Positions 36,781 to 47,499 are shown, counted from the stretch's first letter. The stretch is 64,000 nucleotides of DNA from Lentibacillus salicampi (GCF_004565465.1 NZ_SRHY01000007.1:1-64000); one strand, 5' to 3'. Made by a program: numbers and translations. The notes: generated from the letters alone by a model not told the origin.

Positions 36781-38220
36781 ATGGACTACGAAAATTTAAC
36801 CTTGCACACGGACAAGTATCAAATCAATATGATGTATGCGCACTGGAAAAATAACTCTCACAACAGACGGGCGATTTTTGATGCGTATATCCGCAAGAAT
36901 CCTTTCCGGAATGGTTATACGGTATTTGCCGGGCTCGAACGGATTGTGCACTACATAAACAGCCTGCACTTTACGAAAGAGGACATTGATTATTTAAAAC
37001 AGCAGGAAGAAAATTATGAAGAAGCATTTTTGGACGAGCTGCGAGCGTTCTCCTTTACAGGGAATATCTATGCAATGCGTGAAGGTGAAATTGTATTTCC
37101 AAATGAGCCGCTCATCCGAGTTGAAGCGCGTATTTTTGAAGCCCAGCTGATTGAAACAGCCATTCTGAATTTCATGAACTATCAAAGCTTGATTGCCACA
37201 AAGGCAAGCCGTATTAAGCAGGTTGCCAATGATGATACACTGGTTGAATTTGGCTCCCGTCGGGCACAAGAGGCTGATGCTGCGGTTTGGGGCGCCCGCA
37301 GTGCCTATATTGCCGGGTTTCACGCAACATCCAACATGCGCGCCGGCAAGTTATTTAACATACCGTCGAAGGGAACGCACGCGCATTCCTGGATTCAGGA
37401 TCATGACACAGAAGAAGAAGCGTTCATGAATTTTGCCACAGCTCTGCCCGATCAGTCAATCTTACTGGTGGATACATACGATACACTTAAATCCGGAATC
37501 CCCAATGCCATCAAAACTGGGAAAATGCTCGAATCCCAAGGGAAAAAGTTAAAAGCGATACGCCTTGACAGTGGTGATTTGGCCCGGTTATCGATTGAAG
37601 GCCGGCAAATGCTTGATGAGGCTGATATGGATTACGTGGAGATCATGGCCTCGAATGATCTCGACGAAGAAGTTATCATGCATTTGAAGCTGCAAGGGGC
37701 CAAAATTACATCATGGGGTGTCGGTACCAAATTGATCACCGGTGCCAGAAAGCCATCGCTCGGTGGCGTCTATAAACTTGTCGCCAGGGAAGACGCAGAA
37801 GGCATGATTCCGGTGATTAAGCTGTCCGACGATATTGCTAAAGTAACAACGCCCGGTCCGAAGAAAGTTTACCGGATTATTAACCGTAAGACCAATAAAT
37901 CGGAAGGTGATTATGTTGCGTTAGATAGTGAAACAGTAGATGACAAACCGCTCAAAATGTTTGATCCGCTGTTTCCCCAGAAATTCAAATACGTGAATGA
38001 CTACGAAGCACATGATCTGCTGCAGCCAATTTTCGTCAACGGAGAACAAGTCTATCCACTCCCGTCACTTGAGGAAATTCATTGTTATCACAAAGAGCAG
38101 CTTTCCTATATTTGGGAGGAAACGCTGAGACTGCTTAATCCACAAACCTATTACGTTGATTTGAGCTATGATTTGTGGAAGATGAAGCAGGACATGATTG
38201 AGAAGCATTCGATGGAGTAA
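36781..38220 (+). CDS. pncB: Nicotinate phosphoribosyltransferase
   Basis: 479 aa, normal for Firmicute PncB. It joins nicotinate and PRPP to give nicotinate mononucleotide in NAD salvage. Conserved segments are LHTDKYQINMMYAHW at the start, VEFGSRRAQ (about 158-166), the catalytic-region motif GTHAHSW (about 198-204) and LDSGDL (about 264-269). GGAGGAG precedes the ATG. A terminator follows, so it is a single transcription unit between the hprK and glp clusters. Confidence 0.94.
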   Translation: MDYENLTLHTDKYQINMMYAHWKNNSHNRRAIFDAYIRKNPFRNGYTVFAGLERIVHYINSLHFTKEDIDYLKQQEENYEEAFLDELRAFSFTGNIYAMREGEIVFPNEPLIRVEARIFEAQLIETAILNFMNYQSLIATKASRIKQVANDDTLVEFGSRRAQEADAAVWGARSAYIAGFHATSNMRAGKLFNIPSKGTHAHSWIQDHDTEEEAFMNFATALPDQSILLVDTYDTLKSGIPNAIKTGKMLESQGKKLKAIRLDSGDLARLSIEGRQMLDEADMDYVEIMASNDLDEEVIMHLKLQGAKITSWGVGTKLITGARKPSLGGVYKLVAREDAEGMIPVIKLSDDIAKVTTPGPKKVYRIINRKTNKSEGDYVALDSETVDDKPLKMFDPLFPQKFKYVNDYEAHDLLQPIFVNGEQVYPLPSLEEIHCYHKEQLSYIWEETLRLLNPQTYYVDLSYDLWKMKQDMIEKHSME

Positions 38221-38251
38221 TGTATAAGGAAATAATGTCCACAGCAAATCG

Positions 38252-38288
38252 ACGCGGTATCCTTCTCCAGTGCAGGTACCGCGTTTTG
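38252..38288 (+). terminator. Terminator of pncB
   Basis: ACGCGGTA pairs with TACCGCGT around a long loop, followed by TTT. Confidence 0.65.
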
Positions 38289-38336
38289 TTGTTAAAGTTT
38301 CTGATAGGATAAAATGAAACATGGAGGAGGCGTCAA

Positions 38337-38882
38337 ATGGAACTGCCGAAAGGAATCATTCCTGCCATTCGCCAAATGAAAGATTTTGAAAAAGCACTTG
38401 AAACGGATCATCAGACGATTGTTTTTCTTGAAACCCGTCTGGCCCAGTTAAAAAGTCTGGTCAAGTATGCCAAACGGGAGCATAAACAGGTCCTGCTGCA
38501 TTTTGATTTGATACAGGGGTTAAAAGCCGATGAGTACGGCATGGAATTTTTAATTCGTGACATTAAACCGGATGGGATTATTTCAACTAGAGGTAATATT
38601 ATTAAGTTAGCCAAAAAACATAAACTGTTTGCCATCCAGCGTATGTTTTTATTAGACAGCATGGCGGTTGAACACAATTTAAAACTGATTGACAGATTTC
38701 AGCCGGATTGCATTGAATTACTGCCAGGACTTATTCCGGATATTATTCAGGAAATTGATAAAGAATCCGGGGTCCCGGTCATTGCTGGAGGGCTGATCAG
38801 AAATAATGAAGAAGTCTCTTCTGCATTGAGTGCTGGAGCGATTGCGGTATCGACGTCGAACACGGAATTGTGGGATACTTAA
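38337..38882 (+). CDS. glpP: Glycerol uptake operon antiterminator GlpP
   Basis: 181 aa TIM-barrel-like RNA-binding regulator. With glycerol-3-phosphate bound, GlpP prevents termination in the leaders of glpFK and glpD. Family blocks are FLLDS, FQPDCIELLPGLIPDII and VIAGGLIRNNEEV near the C-terminus. GGAGGAGG precedes the ATG. Two matching leaders lie at 40284-40368 and 44927-45017. An unrelated dehydrogenase gene separates it from glpF. Confidence 0.94.
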   Translation: MELPKGIIPAIRQMKDFEKALETDHQTIVFLETRLAQLKSLVKYAKREHKQVLLHFDLIQGLKADEYGMEFLIRDIKPDGIISTRGNIIKLAKKHKLFAIQRMFLLDSMAVEHNLKLIDRFQPDCIELLPGLIPDIIQEIDKESGVPVIAGGLIRNNEEVSSALSAGAIAVSTSNTELWDT

Positions 38883-38940
38883 AAACTCACCCTTTATTTA
38901 TTGAAATGTTCAGTCATAATTTATATAATAGAACATAGAA

Positions 38941-38954
38941 TGATAACGCTTACA
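38941..38954. promoter_or_regulatory. CcpA cre site before the formaldehyde dehydrogenase-like gene
   Basis: TGATAACGCTTACA matches 13 of 14 positions of the cre consensus TGWAANCGNTNWCA. Confidence 0.7.
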
Positions 38955-38992
38955 TGGAGGGCATCACTAACATTAGAGGGGGTTGGGATTGT

Positions 38993-40210
38993 ATGGCAGG
39001 TAACAGGGCAGTCGTCTATCTAAAGCCGGGAGAAGTAGAGGTACAGGACACCAATTATCCTGAGCTGATTCTAAGGGACGGTCCGGGGGTTAATCCGCTC
39101 AACGTAGGCAGGAAGTGTAATCATGGGGTCATCCTGAAAGTCGTTACAACAAACATTTGCGGCAGTGACCAGCATATGGTCAGAGGCCGGACGACCGCAC
39201 CAAGCGGGCTGGTACTGGGGCACGAAATTACGGGTGAGGTTGTTGAAACCGGGAGTGACGTGGAATTTATTAAGAAAGGTGATTTGGTATCCGTCCCGTT
39301 CAATATTGCGTGCGGACGATGTCCAAGCTGTAGAAGACAGGATACGCATATTTGTGAAAATGTCAATCCGGACAGGCCGGGCTCAGCGTATGGATACGTG
39401 GATATGGGCGGCTGGGCAGGCGGCCAGTCTGAGTACGTGATGGTGCCATATGCGGACTTTCAGCTGTTGAAATTTCCCGATAAAGACCAGGCGATGGATA
39501 AAATTCTTGACTTAACCATGCTGTCGGATATTTTTCCAACCGGTTATCACGGAGCAGTCAGTGCCGGTGTTAAGACGGGGTCAACTGTTTATGTTGCTGG
39601 TGCCGGGCCGGTAGGGTTAGCAGCTGCGCATTCAGCACAACTCCTTGGAGCATCAGTTGTCATTGTCGGGGATATGATTGAAGAACGTTTAGCACAGGCG
39701 AGAAGCTTCGGCTGTGAAACCGTCAATTTACGTGAGCATGATGATCTGGGTGAACAGCTTGAGCAAATTCTGGGGGTTCCGGAAGTAGACTGTGCCATTG
39801 ATGCGGTTGGGTTTGAGGCAAGCGGTCATGGTGAAAATGGTGGTGAAGCCCCCGCTACGGTACTGAATTCGATTATGGGTGCAACCAGAGCTGGCGGACG
39901 TCTGGGTATTCCTGGTCTTTATGTAACCGGAGACCCAGGTGCTGAGGATGCTGATGCGAAAGAGGGAACACTGAAAATCCGTTTCGGGCTGGGGTTTGCG
40001 AAGGCCCATACATTTGTAACGGGCCAAACGCCGGTTATGAAATATCACCGGGATTTAATGAAGGCGATTTTAAGCGGCAAAGCGAATATCGCCAAGGCAG
40101 TCAACGCGACACTCATTTCACTTGACGAGGCGCCTGAGGGTTATAAACAGTTCGATGGCGGCGTATCGAAAAAATTTGTTATTGACCCGCACGGTTTGGT
40201 GAGAAGTTAG
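38993..40210 (+). CDS. fdhA: Glutathione-independent formaldehyde dehydrogenase-like zinc alcohol dehydrogenase
   Basis: 405 aa MDR-superfamily enzyme resembling Pseudomonas FdhA, which oxidises formaldehyde with NAD without glutathione. Catalytic zinc ligands sit in ICGSDQH and GHE; the structural zinc motif is CGRCPSCRRQDTHIC; the NAD fold has VAGAGPVGLAAAHSA. ATG 38993 is chosen from homologous starts and an AGAGGGGG site; a start at 38954 would overlap the cre. Its place between glpP and glpF and the cre suggest a catabolic role. The true substrate is uncertain. Confidence 0.8.
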   Translation: MAGNRAVVYLKPGEVEVQDTNYPELILRDGPGVNPLNVGRKCNHGVILKVVTTNICGSDQHMVRGRTTAPSGLVLGHEITGEVVETGSDVEFIKKGDLVSVPFNIACGRCPSCRRQDTHICENVNPDRPGSAYGYVDMGGWAGGQSEYVMVPYADFQLLKFPDKDQAMDKILDLTMLSDIFPTGYHGAVSAGVKTGSTVYVAGAGPVGLAAAHSAQLLGASVVIVGDMIEERLAQARSFGCETVNLREHDDLGEQLEQILGVPEVDCAIDAVGFEASGHGENGGEAPATVLNSIMGATRAGGRLGIPGLYVTGDPGAEDADAKEGTLKIRFGLGFAKAHTFVTGQTPVMKYHRDLMKAILSGKANIAKAVNATLISLDEAPEGYKQFDGGVSKKFVIDPHGLVRS

Positions 40211-40244
40211 GACTATTTTATGAAAAAGGACTTATGAAAAACTG

Positions 40245-40274
40245 TTGACAGCGTTTACAACTGTGTGGTAAAGT
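40245..40274 (+). promoter_or_regulatory. glpF promoter with overlapping cre site
   Basis: TTGACA at 40245-40250 and TAAAGT at 40269-40274 (18-base spacer) form a SigA-like promoter. A cre, TGACAGCGTTTACA at 40246-40259 (13 of 14 consensus positions), lies directly on the -35, so CcpA binding should block initiation. Confidence 0.75.
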
Positions 40275-40283
40275 AATAGTCAA

Positions 40284-40368
40284 CAAGTTAAGAACGTGGT
40301 GGAGACATGGAGACCCACGCTGCAATAGTACTTTCGGGACAAGTACGACTATTGCAGTGTGGGTTTTT
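40284..40368 (+). promoter_or_regulatory. GlpP-responsive leader and terminator of glpF
   Basis: A motif CAAGTTAAGAA ... GTGGTGGAGACATGGAGAC precedes a long terminator hairpin (CCCACGCTGCAATAGTACTT with its complement, then TTTTTTG). The same motif occurs before glpD. The hairpin should stop transcription unless GlpP acts. Confidence 0.85.
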
Positions 40369-40432
40369 TGCCGTCATAATGTGCGGTCATAACTTGTTTA
40401 AGAGATTGTATTACTGTTAAGGGAGTGTTAAA

Positions 40433-41242
40433 ATGACCGAGTTTTTAGCGGAACTGATTGGTACGATGGTACTGATTATATTAGGGGGCGGTGTCGTTGC
40501 GGGCGTTGTCCTGAAGAAAACAAAATCAGAAGGCACTGGCTGGGTGATGATTACTATTGGCTGGGGTCTTGGTGTTACAATGGGGGTATATGCAGCCGGT
40601 GTAGTTACTGATGCTCATATTAACCCCGCAGTAACCCTTGGATTTGCCGCAGCGGGCGAATTTCCGTGGGCAAAAGTTCCGATGTATATAAGCGCTCAAG
40701 TAATTGGTGCTTTTATTGGGGCGGTGATTGTGTTCTTTAATTACTTGCCACACTGGAAAGAAACGGATGATCAAGTGGCACAACGGGATGTATTTTCCAC
40801 AACCCCGGCCATACTCAGTCCCTTTTCCAATCTGGTCAGTGAAATGATTGGCACATTTGTCCTTTTATTGGGACTTATGTTTATCGGGGCAAATGAGTTT
40901 TCTGAAGGACTGAATCCAGTGGTTGTCGGACTGCTGATTGTTGCGATTGGAATGTCATTGGGTGGTACGACCGGTTATGCCATCAACCCTGCCCGTGACC
41001 TTGGCCCGAGAATTGCACATGCGCTGCTGCCGATTCCCCGTAAAGGCGGGTCAGGATGGGGCTACTCCTGGATCCCTATTGTTGGCCCGATTTTAGGAGG
41101 CGTTTATGGTGCGGTTTTTTACAATGCGTTTTTCCTAGGTGAATATTCTGTGCTATTTTGGGTATTAAGTGTTGTAGTGGCCATTATTTTAATTGGCGCT
41201 GCAAGTTCGGAGTTGAAGAAAGCAAAAACAGCAGCAGACTAA
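40433..41242 (+). CDS. glpF: Glycerol uptake facilitator GlpF
   Basis: 269 aa aquaglyceroporin with six membrane segments and two pore half-helices. NPA motifs are HINPAVT (about 64-70) and INPARD (about 184-189); the Asp after the second motif is typical of glycerol channels rather than water channels. AAGGGAGTG precedes the ATG. First gene of the glpF-glpK unit. The C-terminal tail is Lys-rich and cytoplasmic. Confidence 0.95.
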   Translation: MTEFLAELIGTMVLIILGGGVVAGVVLKKTKSEGTGWVMITIGWGLGVTMGVYAAGVVTDAHINPAVTLGFAAAGEFPWAKVPMYISAQVIGAFIGAVIVFFNYLPHWKETDDQVAQRDVFSTTPAILSPFSNLVSEMIGTFVLLLGLMFIGANEFSEGLNPVVVGLLIVAIGMSLGGTTGYAINPARDLGPRIAHALLPIPRKGGSGWGYSWIPIVGPILGGVYGAVFYNAFFLGEYSVLFWVLSVVVAIILIGAASSELKKAKTAAD

Positions 41243-41269
41243 AGCAGCGGATAAAACCGTATAGACTAA

Positions 41270-42790
<1,521 letters not shown>

Positions 42791-42799
42791 GTTTTTCTC

Positions 42800-42843
42800 A
42801 GGGGAGATCAATAAGAGAAGGTAAGAACTGATCGCCCCTTTGA
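42800..42843 (+). terminator. Hairpin between glpK and dhaK
   Basis: AGGGGAGATCA pairs with TGATCGCCCCT (one mismatch) followed by TTTGATTT. Likely a partial terminator; transcription may continue into dhaK. Confidence 0.6.
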
Positions 42844-42878
42844 TTTAACCAAACAGGACGATAAGGAGGGTAGTGGAT

Positions 42879-43862
42879 TTGAAAAAGATTATCAATGATC
42901 CAAATGAAGTTGTACAGGATATGGCGGCAGGTTTGATTGCTGCACATCCCGATGAATTGCAACAGTTACCTGGGACGACGGTGATCGCGAAAAGTAACGC
43001 CCCGATCAAGAATAAAGTTGCAATTGTCAGCGGCGGGGGAAGCGGCCATGAACCTGCCCACGCCGGTTATGTCGGAAAAGGCATGTTAGATGCTGCGGTT
43101 GCCGGAGAAGTATTCACATCCCCGACGCCTGACCAGATTTTTGAAGCGATCAAAGCTGTCGATGGAGGCGCAGGTGTATGTTTAGTCATTAAAAATTACA
43201 CAGGTGATGTCCTGAATTTTGAAATGGCAGCGGAACTTGCTGAAGCAGAAGGCATTGACGTGGAAAAAGTGGTCGTAAACGATGATGTAGCAGTGGATGA
43301 AGAATCGTCACGACGAGGGATTGCCGGAACTGTTTTGGTCCATAAAGTGGCCGGAGCAAAAGCTGAACAGGGCGGAACCCTTAAGGAAGTGAAGGCAGCT
43401 GCAGAAAAAGTGGTTGAGAACGTCCGGTCCATGGGCATGGCCCTCACGCCGTGTACCGTACCCGCCGCTGGAACACCAAGTTTTCAATTAGGTGAAAACG
43501 AAATGGAAATCGGGATCGGGATTCATGGAGAGTCAGGGATCGAACGCAAATCCATCACCACAGCGGATGACATTGCGAAAGAGCTGACCGACAGGATCCT
43601 GGATGATTTTGATTTCACTGGCGGTGATGTAGCCGTTATGATCAATGGATTAGGGTCCACTCCGGAAATGGAATTGTATATTGTCAACAAACAAGTACAA
43701 GCAATCCTGGCTGAAAAGGGCATTACCGTTTACACTACATTTGTCGGCGAGTACATGACATCATTGGAAATGACCGGTTGTTCGGTCACCTTATTAAAGC
43801 TGGATGATGAATTAAAAACACTTTTGAATGAACCATCACAGGCACCTGCTTTTCGCAGCTGA
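42879..43862 (+). CDS. dhaK: Dihydroxyacetone kinase subunit DhaK
   Basis: 327 aa. DhaK binds dihydroxyacetone (Dha) covalently through a histidine, seen here in GIGIHGESG, and receives phosphate from DhaL-ADP. The GGGSGHEPAHAGYVG loop (about 49-63) is the substrate-binding region. TTG 42879 (MKKIINDP) is preferred on homology; GTG 42873 with AAGGAGG close by is the alternative. First gene of the dhaKLM set placed between glpK and glpD. Confidence 0.93.
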   Translation: MKKIINDPNEVVQDMAAGLIAAHPDELQQLPGTTVIAKSNAPIKNKVAIVSGGGSGHEPAHAGYVGKGMLDAAVAGEVFTSPTPDQIFEAIKAVDGGAGVCLVIKNYTGDVLNFEMAAELAEAEGIDVEKVVVNDDVAVDEESSRRGIAGTVLVHKVAGAKAEQGGTLKEVKAAAEKVVENVRSMGMALTPCTVPAAGTPSFQLGENEMEIGIGIHGESGIERKSITTADDIAKELTDRILDDFDFTGGDVAVMINGLGSTPEMELYIVNKQVQAILAEKGITVYTTFVGEYMTSLEMTGCSVTLLKLDDELKTLLNEPSQAPAFRS

Positions 43863-43878
43863 GAAAGGGGTTTTGAAC

Positions 43879-44499
43879 ATGGCATTAACGGTACAGGATG
43901 TTGTGGCATGGATAGATAAATCAAACGAAACAATCCAGACGAATAAAGACTATCTTACAACGCTTGACCAGGCAATCGGTGACGGCGACCACGGCATTAA
44001 TGTGGCCCGTGGCTTTCAGGAAGCTGCTGCAAAAATTGCTGATGGGAATTATACGAGCAGTGCGGATGTATTAAAAGATACGGCCATGACCCTCATGTCC
44101 AAAATTGGCGGTGCATCAGGCCCGTTATTCGGCACGGCGTTTTTGAAGTTATCCACAGCGGTTAAAGGAAATGACCCGGTTGATTACGCAACGTTTACAA
44201 CCGGTCTGAAAGAAGCTGTGAATGGCATTAAACAACGGGGGAAAGCAATAGAAGGCGAAAAAACCCTTGTTGATGTATGGTCACCGATGGCGGACTTTTT
44301 CAGTCGGCAAGCGGATTTCGATGGCGAAAAAATCGCAGAAGAGGCAAAGAATGCGATGGAACAGACAAAGACTATGACAGCAACGAAAGGCCGGGCAGCC
44401 TATTTTAAAGAACGGTCAGACGGCCACATCGATCCGGGTTCTGCTTCCTCATGTTACATTTTCAAGGCATTAGCCGATGTTATTGGAGGGAAGTCCTAA
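43879..44499 (+). CDS. dhaL: Dihydroxyacetone kinase subunit DhaL
   Basis: 206 aa ADP-binding subunit. Metal-binding aspartates lie in AIGDGDHG (about 32-39), and SKIGGASGPLFGTAF is the nucleotide region. ADP stays bound and is rephosphorylated by DhaM. ATG 43879 has AAAGGGG ahead. It lies between dhaK and dhaM with short gaps. A longer reading from 43828 would begin inside dhaK and is rejected. Confidence 0.94.
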   Translation: MALTVQDVVAWIDKSNETIQTNKDYLTTLDQAIGDGDHGINVARGFQEAAAKIADGNYTSSADVLKDTAMTLMSKIGGASGPLFGTAFLKLSTAVKGNDPVDYATFTTGLKEAVNGIKQRGKAIEGEKTLVDVWSPMADFFSRQADFDGEKIAEEAKNAMEQTKTMTATKGRAAYFKERSDGHIDPGSASSCYIFKALADVIGGKS

Positions 44500-44500
44500 T

Positions 44501-44875
44501 ATGTCCTATGTTGGTGTCGTGCTCATTTCCCACAGCCCAAAAGTTGCGGAAGGCATTCAAGATATGATCCGCCAAGTGATCAAAGATGTCCCAATTGAGG
44601 CTGCCGGTGGAACAGATGAAAATGAAATCGGAACAAGTATAGATAAGATCCAGCAGGCAATCAACCGTGCCAATGAAGGCCAGGGTGCCGTCGTGTTTTA
44701 TGATATTGGCAGTGCCAAAATGAATGCGGAAATGGCTGTGGAGATGTCACAAGCAGAAGATGTCAAAGTCATGGAAGCGCCCTTGGTGGAAGGTTCCTAT
44801 GTTGCGGCGGTTGAATCCGGCATGGATAAAGATAAGGAAAGCGTTGCCGCTGCTGTTGAGAAAGAATTCGGTTAA
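44501..44875 (+). CDS. dhaM: PTS-dependent dihydroxyacetone kinase phosphotransferase subunit DhaM
   Basis: 124 aa, an EIIA-mannose-type domain only, as in Firmicutes; E. coli DhaM has extra HPr and EI domains. The phosphorylated histidine is in VVLISHSPKVAEG (about residue 9-10). GGAGGG precedes the ATG, one base after the dhaL stop. It takes phosphate from HPr, which makes this kinase PEP-dependent. With dhaK and dhaL it forms a complete system. Confidence 0.93.
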   Translation: MSYVGVVLISHSPKVAEGIQDMIRQVIKDVPIEAAGGTDENEIGTSIDKIQQAINRANEGQGAVVFYDIGSAKMNAEMAVEMSQAEDVKVMEAPLVEGSYVAAVESGMDKDKESVAAAVEKEFG

Positions 44876-44915
44876 TACCGCAGTCAATCACTATACACCA
44901 TGCAAGTAAGTGTGA

Positions 44916-45017
44916 TATGATAGTGGCAAGTTAATAAATGTGCCGGAGAAGTGGAGAAACCGCAAATAACTGATGATATCTTTTCATTAGTCTGTTTTGC
45001 GGTTTCTTTTTTTCGGG
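44916..45017 (+). promoter_or_regulatory. glpD promoter and GlpP-responsive leader
   Basis: An extended -10 (TGATATGAT, core 44916-44921) starts the leader. CAAGTTAATAA ... GCCGGAGAAGTGGAGA (44927-44957) repeats the glpF leader motif. GAGAAACCGCAAA then pairs with TTTTGCGGTTTC, followed by TTTTTTT, a terminator relieved by GlpP. Confidence 0.82.
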
Positions 45018-45078
45018 AATATATGGAATAGCAGTTATCAGTTTATTAATAGATACAGACGACAAGGAGTGAATGAAT

Positions 45079-46740
45079 ATGGCAGTATTTTCAAGTCTTC
45101 AGCGGGATACCATTTTTCAGCAAATCGAGCAACAGCCACATGATGTGCTCGTCATTGGTGGCGGGATTACCGGATCAGGTATTGCACTGGATTCGGCTAC
45201 ACGCGGGATGAATACCGCTGTTGTGGAAATGCAGGATTTTGCAGCTGGTACATCAAGTCGTTCAACCAAATTGGTGCACGGCGGGCTCCGTTATTTACAG
45301 CAATTTGAAGTAAAGATGGTTGCAGAAATCGGGCAGGAACGGGCGATCGTTTACGAAAACGGGCCGCATGTCACCACACCCGAGTGGATGATGCTTCCAT
45401 TTTATAAAGGCGGAACGTTTGGTCCATTCACAACAAATGTTGGCCTGCGCGTTTACGATTTTTTGGCACGGGTTAAAAAATCGGAACGCAGGGAAATGCT
45501 AAAACCCCAGGAAGCTCTTGAAAAAGAACCGCTTGTTAAACGGAACAATTTGAAAGGGGCGGGTTTCTATGTTGAGTACAAAACAGATGATGCCCGACTG
45601 ACGATTGAGGTTATGAAAAAAGCGGTCGAGAAGGGTGCCCACGCGGTCAATTATGCGAAAGTCACTGATTTCATTTATGATGGCGGCAAGATATGCGGTG
45701 CTGTCGTGGAAGACCAAATCACAGGTGAACAGCATCATATCTACGCGAAAAAAATTGTTAACGCAGGCGGACCATGGGTGGACGATCTGCGGGAAGTCGA
45801 TGGTTCCAAAAAAGGCAAAACACTTCAGTTGACGAAAGGTGTTCACCTGATATTTCAGAAAGAACGCTTCCCACTGCAGCAGGCAATTTATTTTGATGCA
45901 CCGGACGGCCGGATGATTTTTGCCATTCCACGAAATAAAAAAACGTATGTAGGGACGACGGATACAAGTTATCAAGGAGACATTGCCCATCCGCAAATGA
46001 CTGAAGATGACCGTGATTACTTGTTGGATGCGATCAACTATATGTTTCCGTCACTTGATATGACAAAAGATGATGTTGATTCAAGCTATGCTGGATTGCG
46101 TCCGTTAATTGCAGAAGAAGGCCAGGACGATCCTGATGAAATCTCAAGGAAAGATGAAGTATTTATTTCAGATTCAGGTCTCATTTCCATGGCTGGTGGG
46201 AAACTGACCGGATACCGAAAAATGGCTGAGAATGCTGTGGACACGGTTGTGAAACAGTTGAAAGAAGAAGAAGGTATTTTATATTCTGATTCAGATACAG
46301 AGCATTTGCCGATTTCCGGCGGGGAAGTAGGCGGTTCAAACGGATTTCAGCGGTTTAAGGAACAAAAAATAGCTGAAGCTGCTGGCTTAGGCATTGCCGA
46401 AGAAACGGCTACATTTCTCATTCAAAAGTATGGCGCCAATATTGACCAGATTTTTGAATTGTATCAGAGCGAAAAAACACGCGCAGAAGAAGTAGGCATT
46501 GAACCGATTGTGTTTGCAGAATTGACTTACGCCCTGAAGCATGAAATGACGTACAAGCCGGTCGACTTTTTTGTACGGCGGACTGGGGCACTGTTTTTCG
46601 ATATTGAATTTGTCAGAGCCCATAAAGATCATGTGATCGACTATATGGCACAGGTTCTGCAGTGGAGTGACCAGCAGAAACAGCGCTATACCGAAGAGCT
46701 TGATCAATTACTGTATGAAGCCGTGAATCCGATGAAGTAA
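45079..46740 (+). CDS. glpD: Aerobic glycerol-3-phosphate dehydrogenase GlpD
   Basis: 553 aa FAD enzyme that oxidises glycerol-3-phosphate to DHAP and reduces menaquinone at the membrane. The FAD fold is VIGGGITGSGIALD (about 24-37). The segment GTSSRSTKLVHGGLRYLQ (about 55-72) is typical. ATG 45079 is chosen because AAGGAG is then nine bases away; ATG 45073 is too close. Regulated by the GlpP leader. Followed by a terminator and the second repeat array. Confidence 0.96.
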   Translation: MAVFSSLQRDTIFQQIEQQPHDVLVIGGGITGSGIALDSATRGMNTAVVEMQDFAAGTSSRSTKLVHGGLRYLQQFEVKMVAEIGQERAIVYENGPHVTTPEWMMLPFYKGGTFGPFTTNVGLRVYDFLARVKKSERREMLKPQEALEKEPLVKRNNLKGAGFYVEYKTDDARLTIEVMKKAVEKGAHAVNYAKVTDFIYDGGKICGAVVEDQITGEQHHIYAKKIVNAGGPWVDDLREVDGSKKGKTLQLTKGVHLIFQKERFPLQQAIYFDAPDGRMIFAIPRNKKTYVGTTDTSYQGDIAHPQMTEDDRDYLLDAINYMFPSLDMTKDDVDSSYAGLRPLIAEEGQDDPDEISRKDEVFISDSGLISMAGGKLTGYRKMAENAVDTVVKQLKEEEGILYSDSDTEHLPISGGEVGGSNGFQRFKEQKIAEAAGLGIAEETATFLIQKYGANIDQIFELYQSEKTRAEEVGIEPIVFAELTYALKHEMTYKPVDFFVRRTGALFFDIEFVRAHKDHVIDYMAQVLQWSDQQKQRYTEELDQLLYEAVNPMK

Positions 46741-46745
46741 ATCAG

Positions 46746-46786
46746 GCGCGAGAGACGCAGTTTTTGCAGCCTCTCGCCCTTTTTTC
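46746..46786 (+). terminator. Terminator of glpD
   Basis: GCGAGAG and CTCTCGC arms around a 16-base loop, followed by CCTTTTTTC. Confidence 0.8.
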
Positions 46787-46826
46787 ATTGATGTGGCGAT
46801 GTTGGCGGAACTCATTTTGTTCCCCC

Positions 46827-47360
46827 AACATCAACGGTCAAGACGCCAACATCAACGGTCAAGACGCCAACATCAACGGTCAAGACGCCAACATCAACGG
46901 TCAAGACGCCAACATCAACGGTCAAGACGCCAACATCAACGGTCAAGACGCCAACATCAACGGTCAAGGCACCAACATCAACGGTCAAGGCACCAACATC
47001 AACGGTCAAGGCACCAACATCAACGGTCAAGACGCCAACATCAACGGTCAAGACGCCAACATCAACGGTCAAGGCACCAACATCAACGGTCAAGGCACCA
47101 ACATCAACGGTCAAAGCGCCAACATCAACGGTCAAGGCACCAACATCAACGGTCAAGGCACCAACATCAACGGTCAAGGCACCAACATCAACGGTCAAGG
47201 CACCAACATCAACGGTCAAGACGCCAACATCAACGGTCAAGACGCCAACATCAACGGTCAAAGCGCCAACATCAACGGTCAAGGCACCAACATCAACGGT
47301 CAAGGCACCAACATCAACGGTCAAGGCACCAACATCAACGGTCAAGGCACCAACATCAAC
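46827..47360. repeat. 21-bp tandem repeat array 2 (25 units plus a partial)
   Basis: Every unit is AACATCAACGGTCAA followed by one of three hexamers: GACGCC (10 units), GGCACC (13 units) or AGCGCC (2 units). Order from the left: 6 GACGCC, 3 GGCACC, 2 GACGCC, 2 GGCACC, 1 AGCGCC, 4 GGCACC, 2 GACGCC, 1 AGCGCC, 4 GGCACC. Outside the hexamer no substitution is seen. It begins about 40 bases after the glpD terminator. Three frames stay open (heptads NINGQDA and QRSRRQH on +, LTVDVGV on -), none with a ribosome-binding site. Confidence 0.97.
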
Positions 47361-47499
47361 CCACAAGGAGGCCCCCTCCCCCAAAATTGGGCCCAGGCAG
47401 CTTGAACCGTTTCTTATTTTATCAATTCCGTGTATAATTCTTTCAACAATTATGATATACTTTTGTTCGATGAGATTCGACAATAAAGGGGGATGATGT

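Noticed and set aside
46827-47360. CRISPR array
   Set aside because: Units are directly adjacent with no unique spacers, and no cas genes are nearby.
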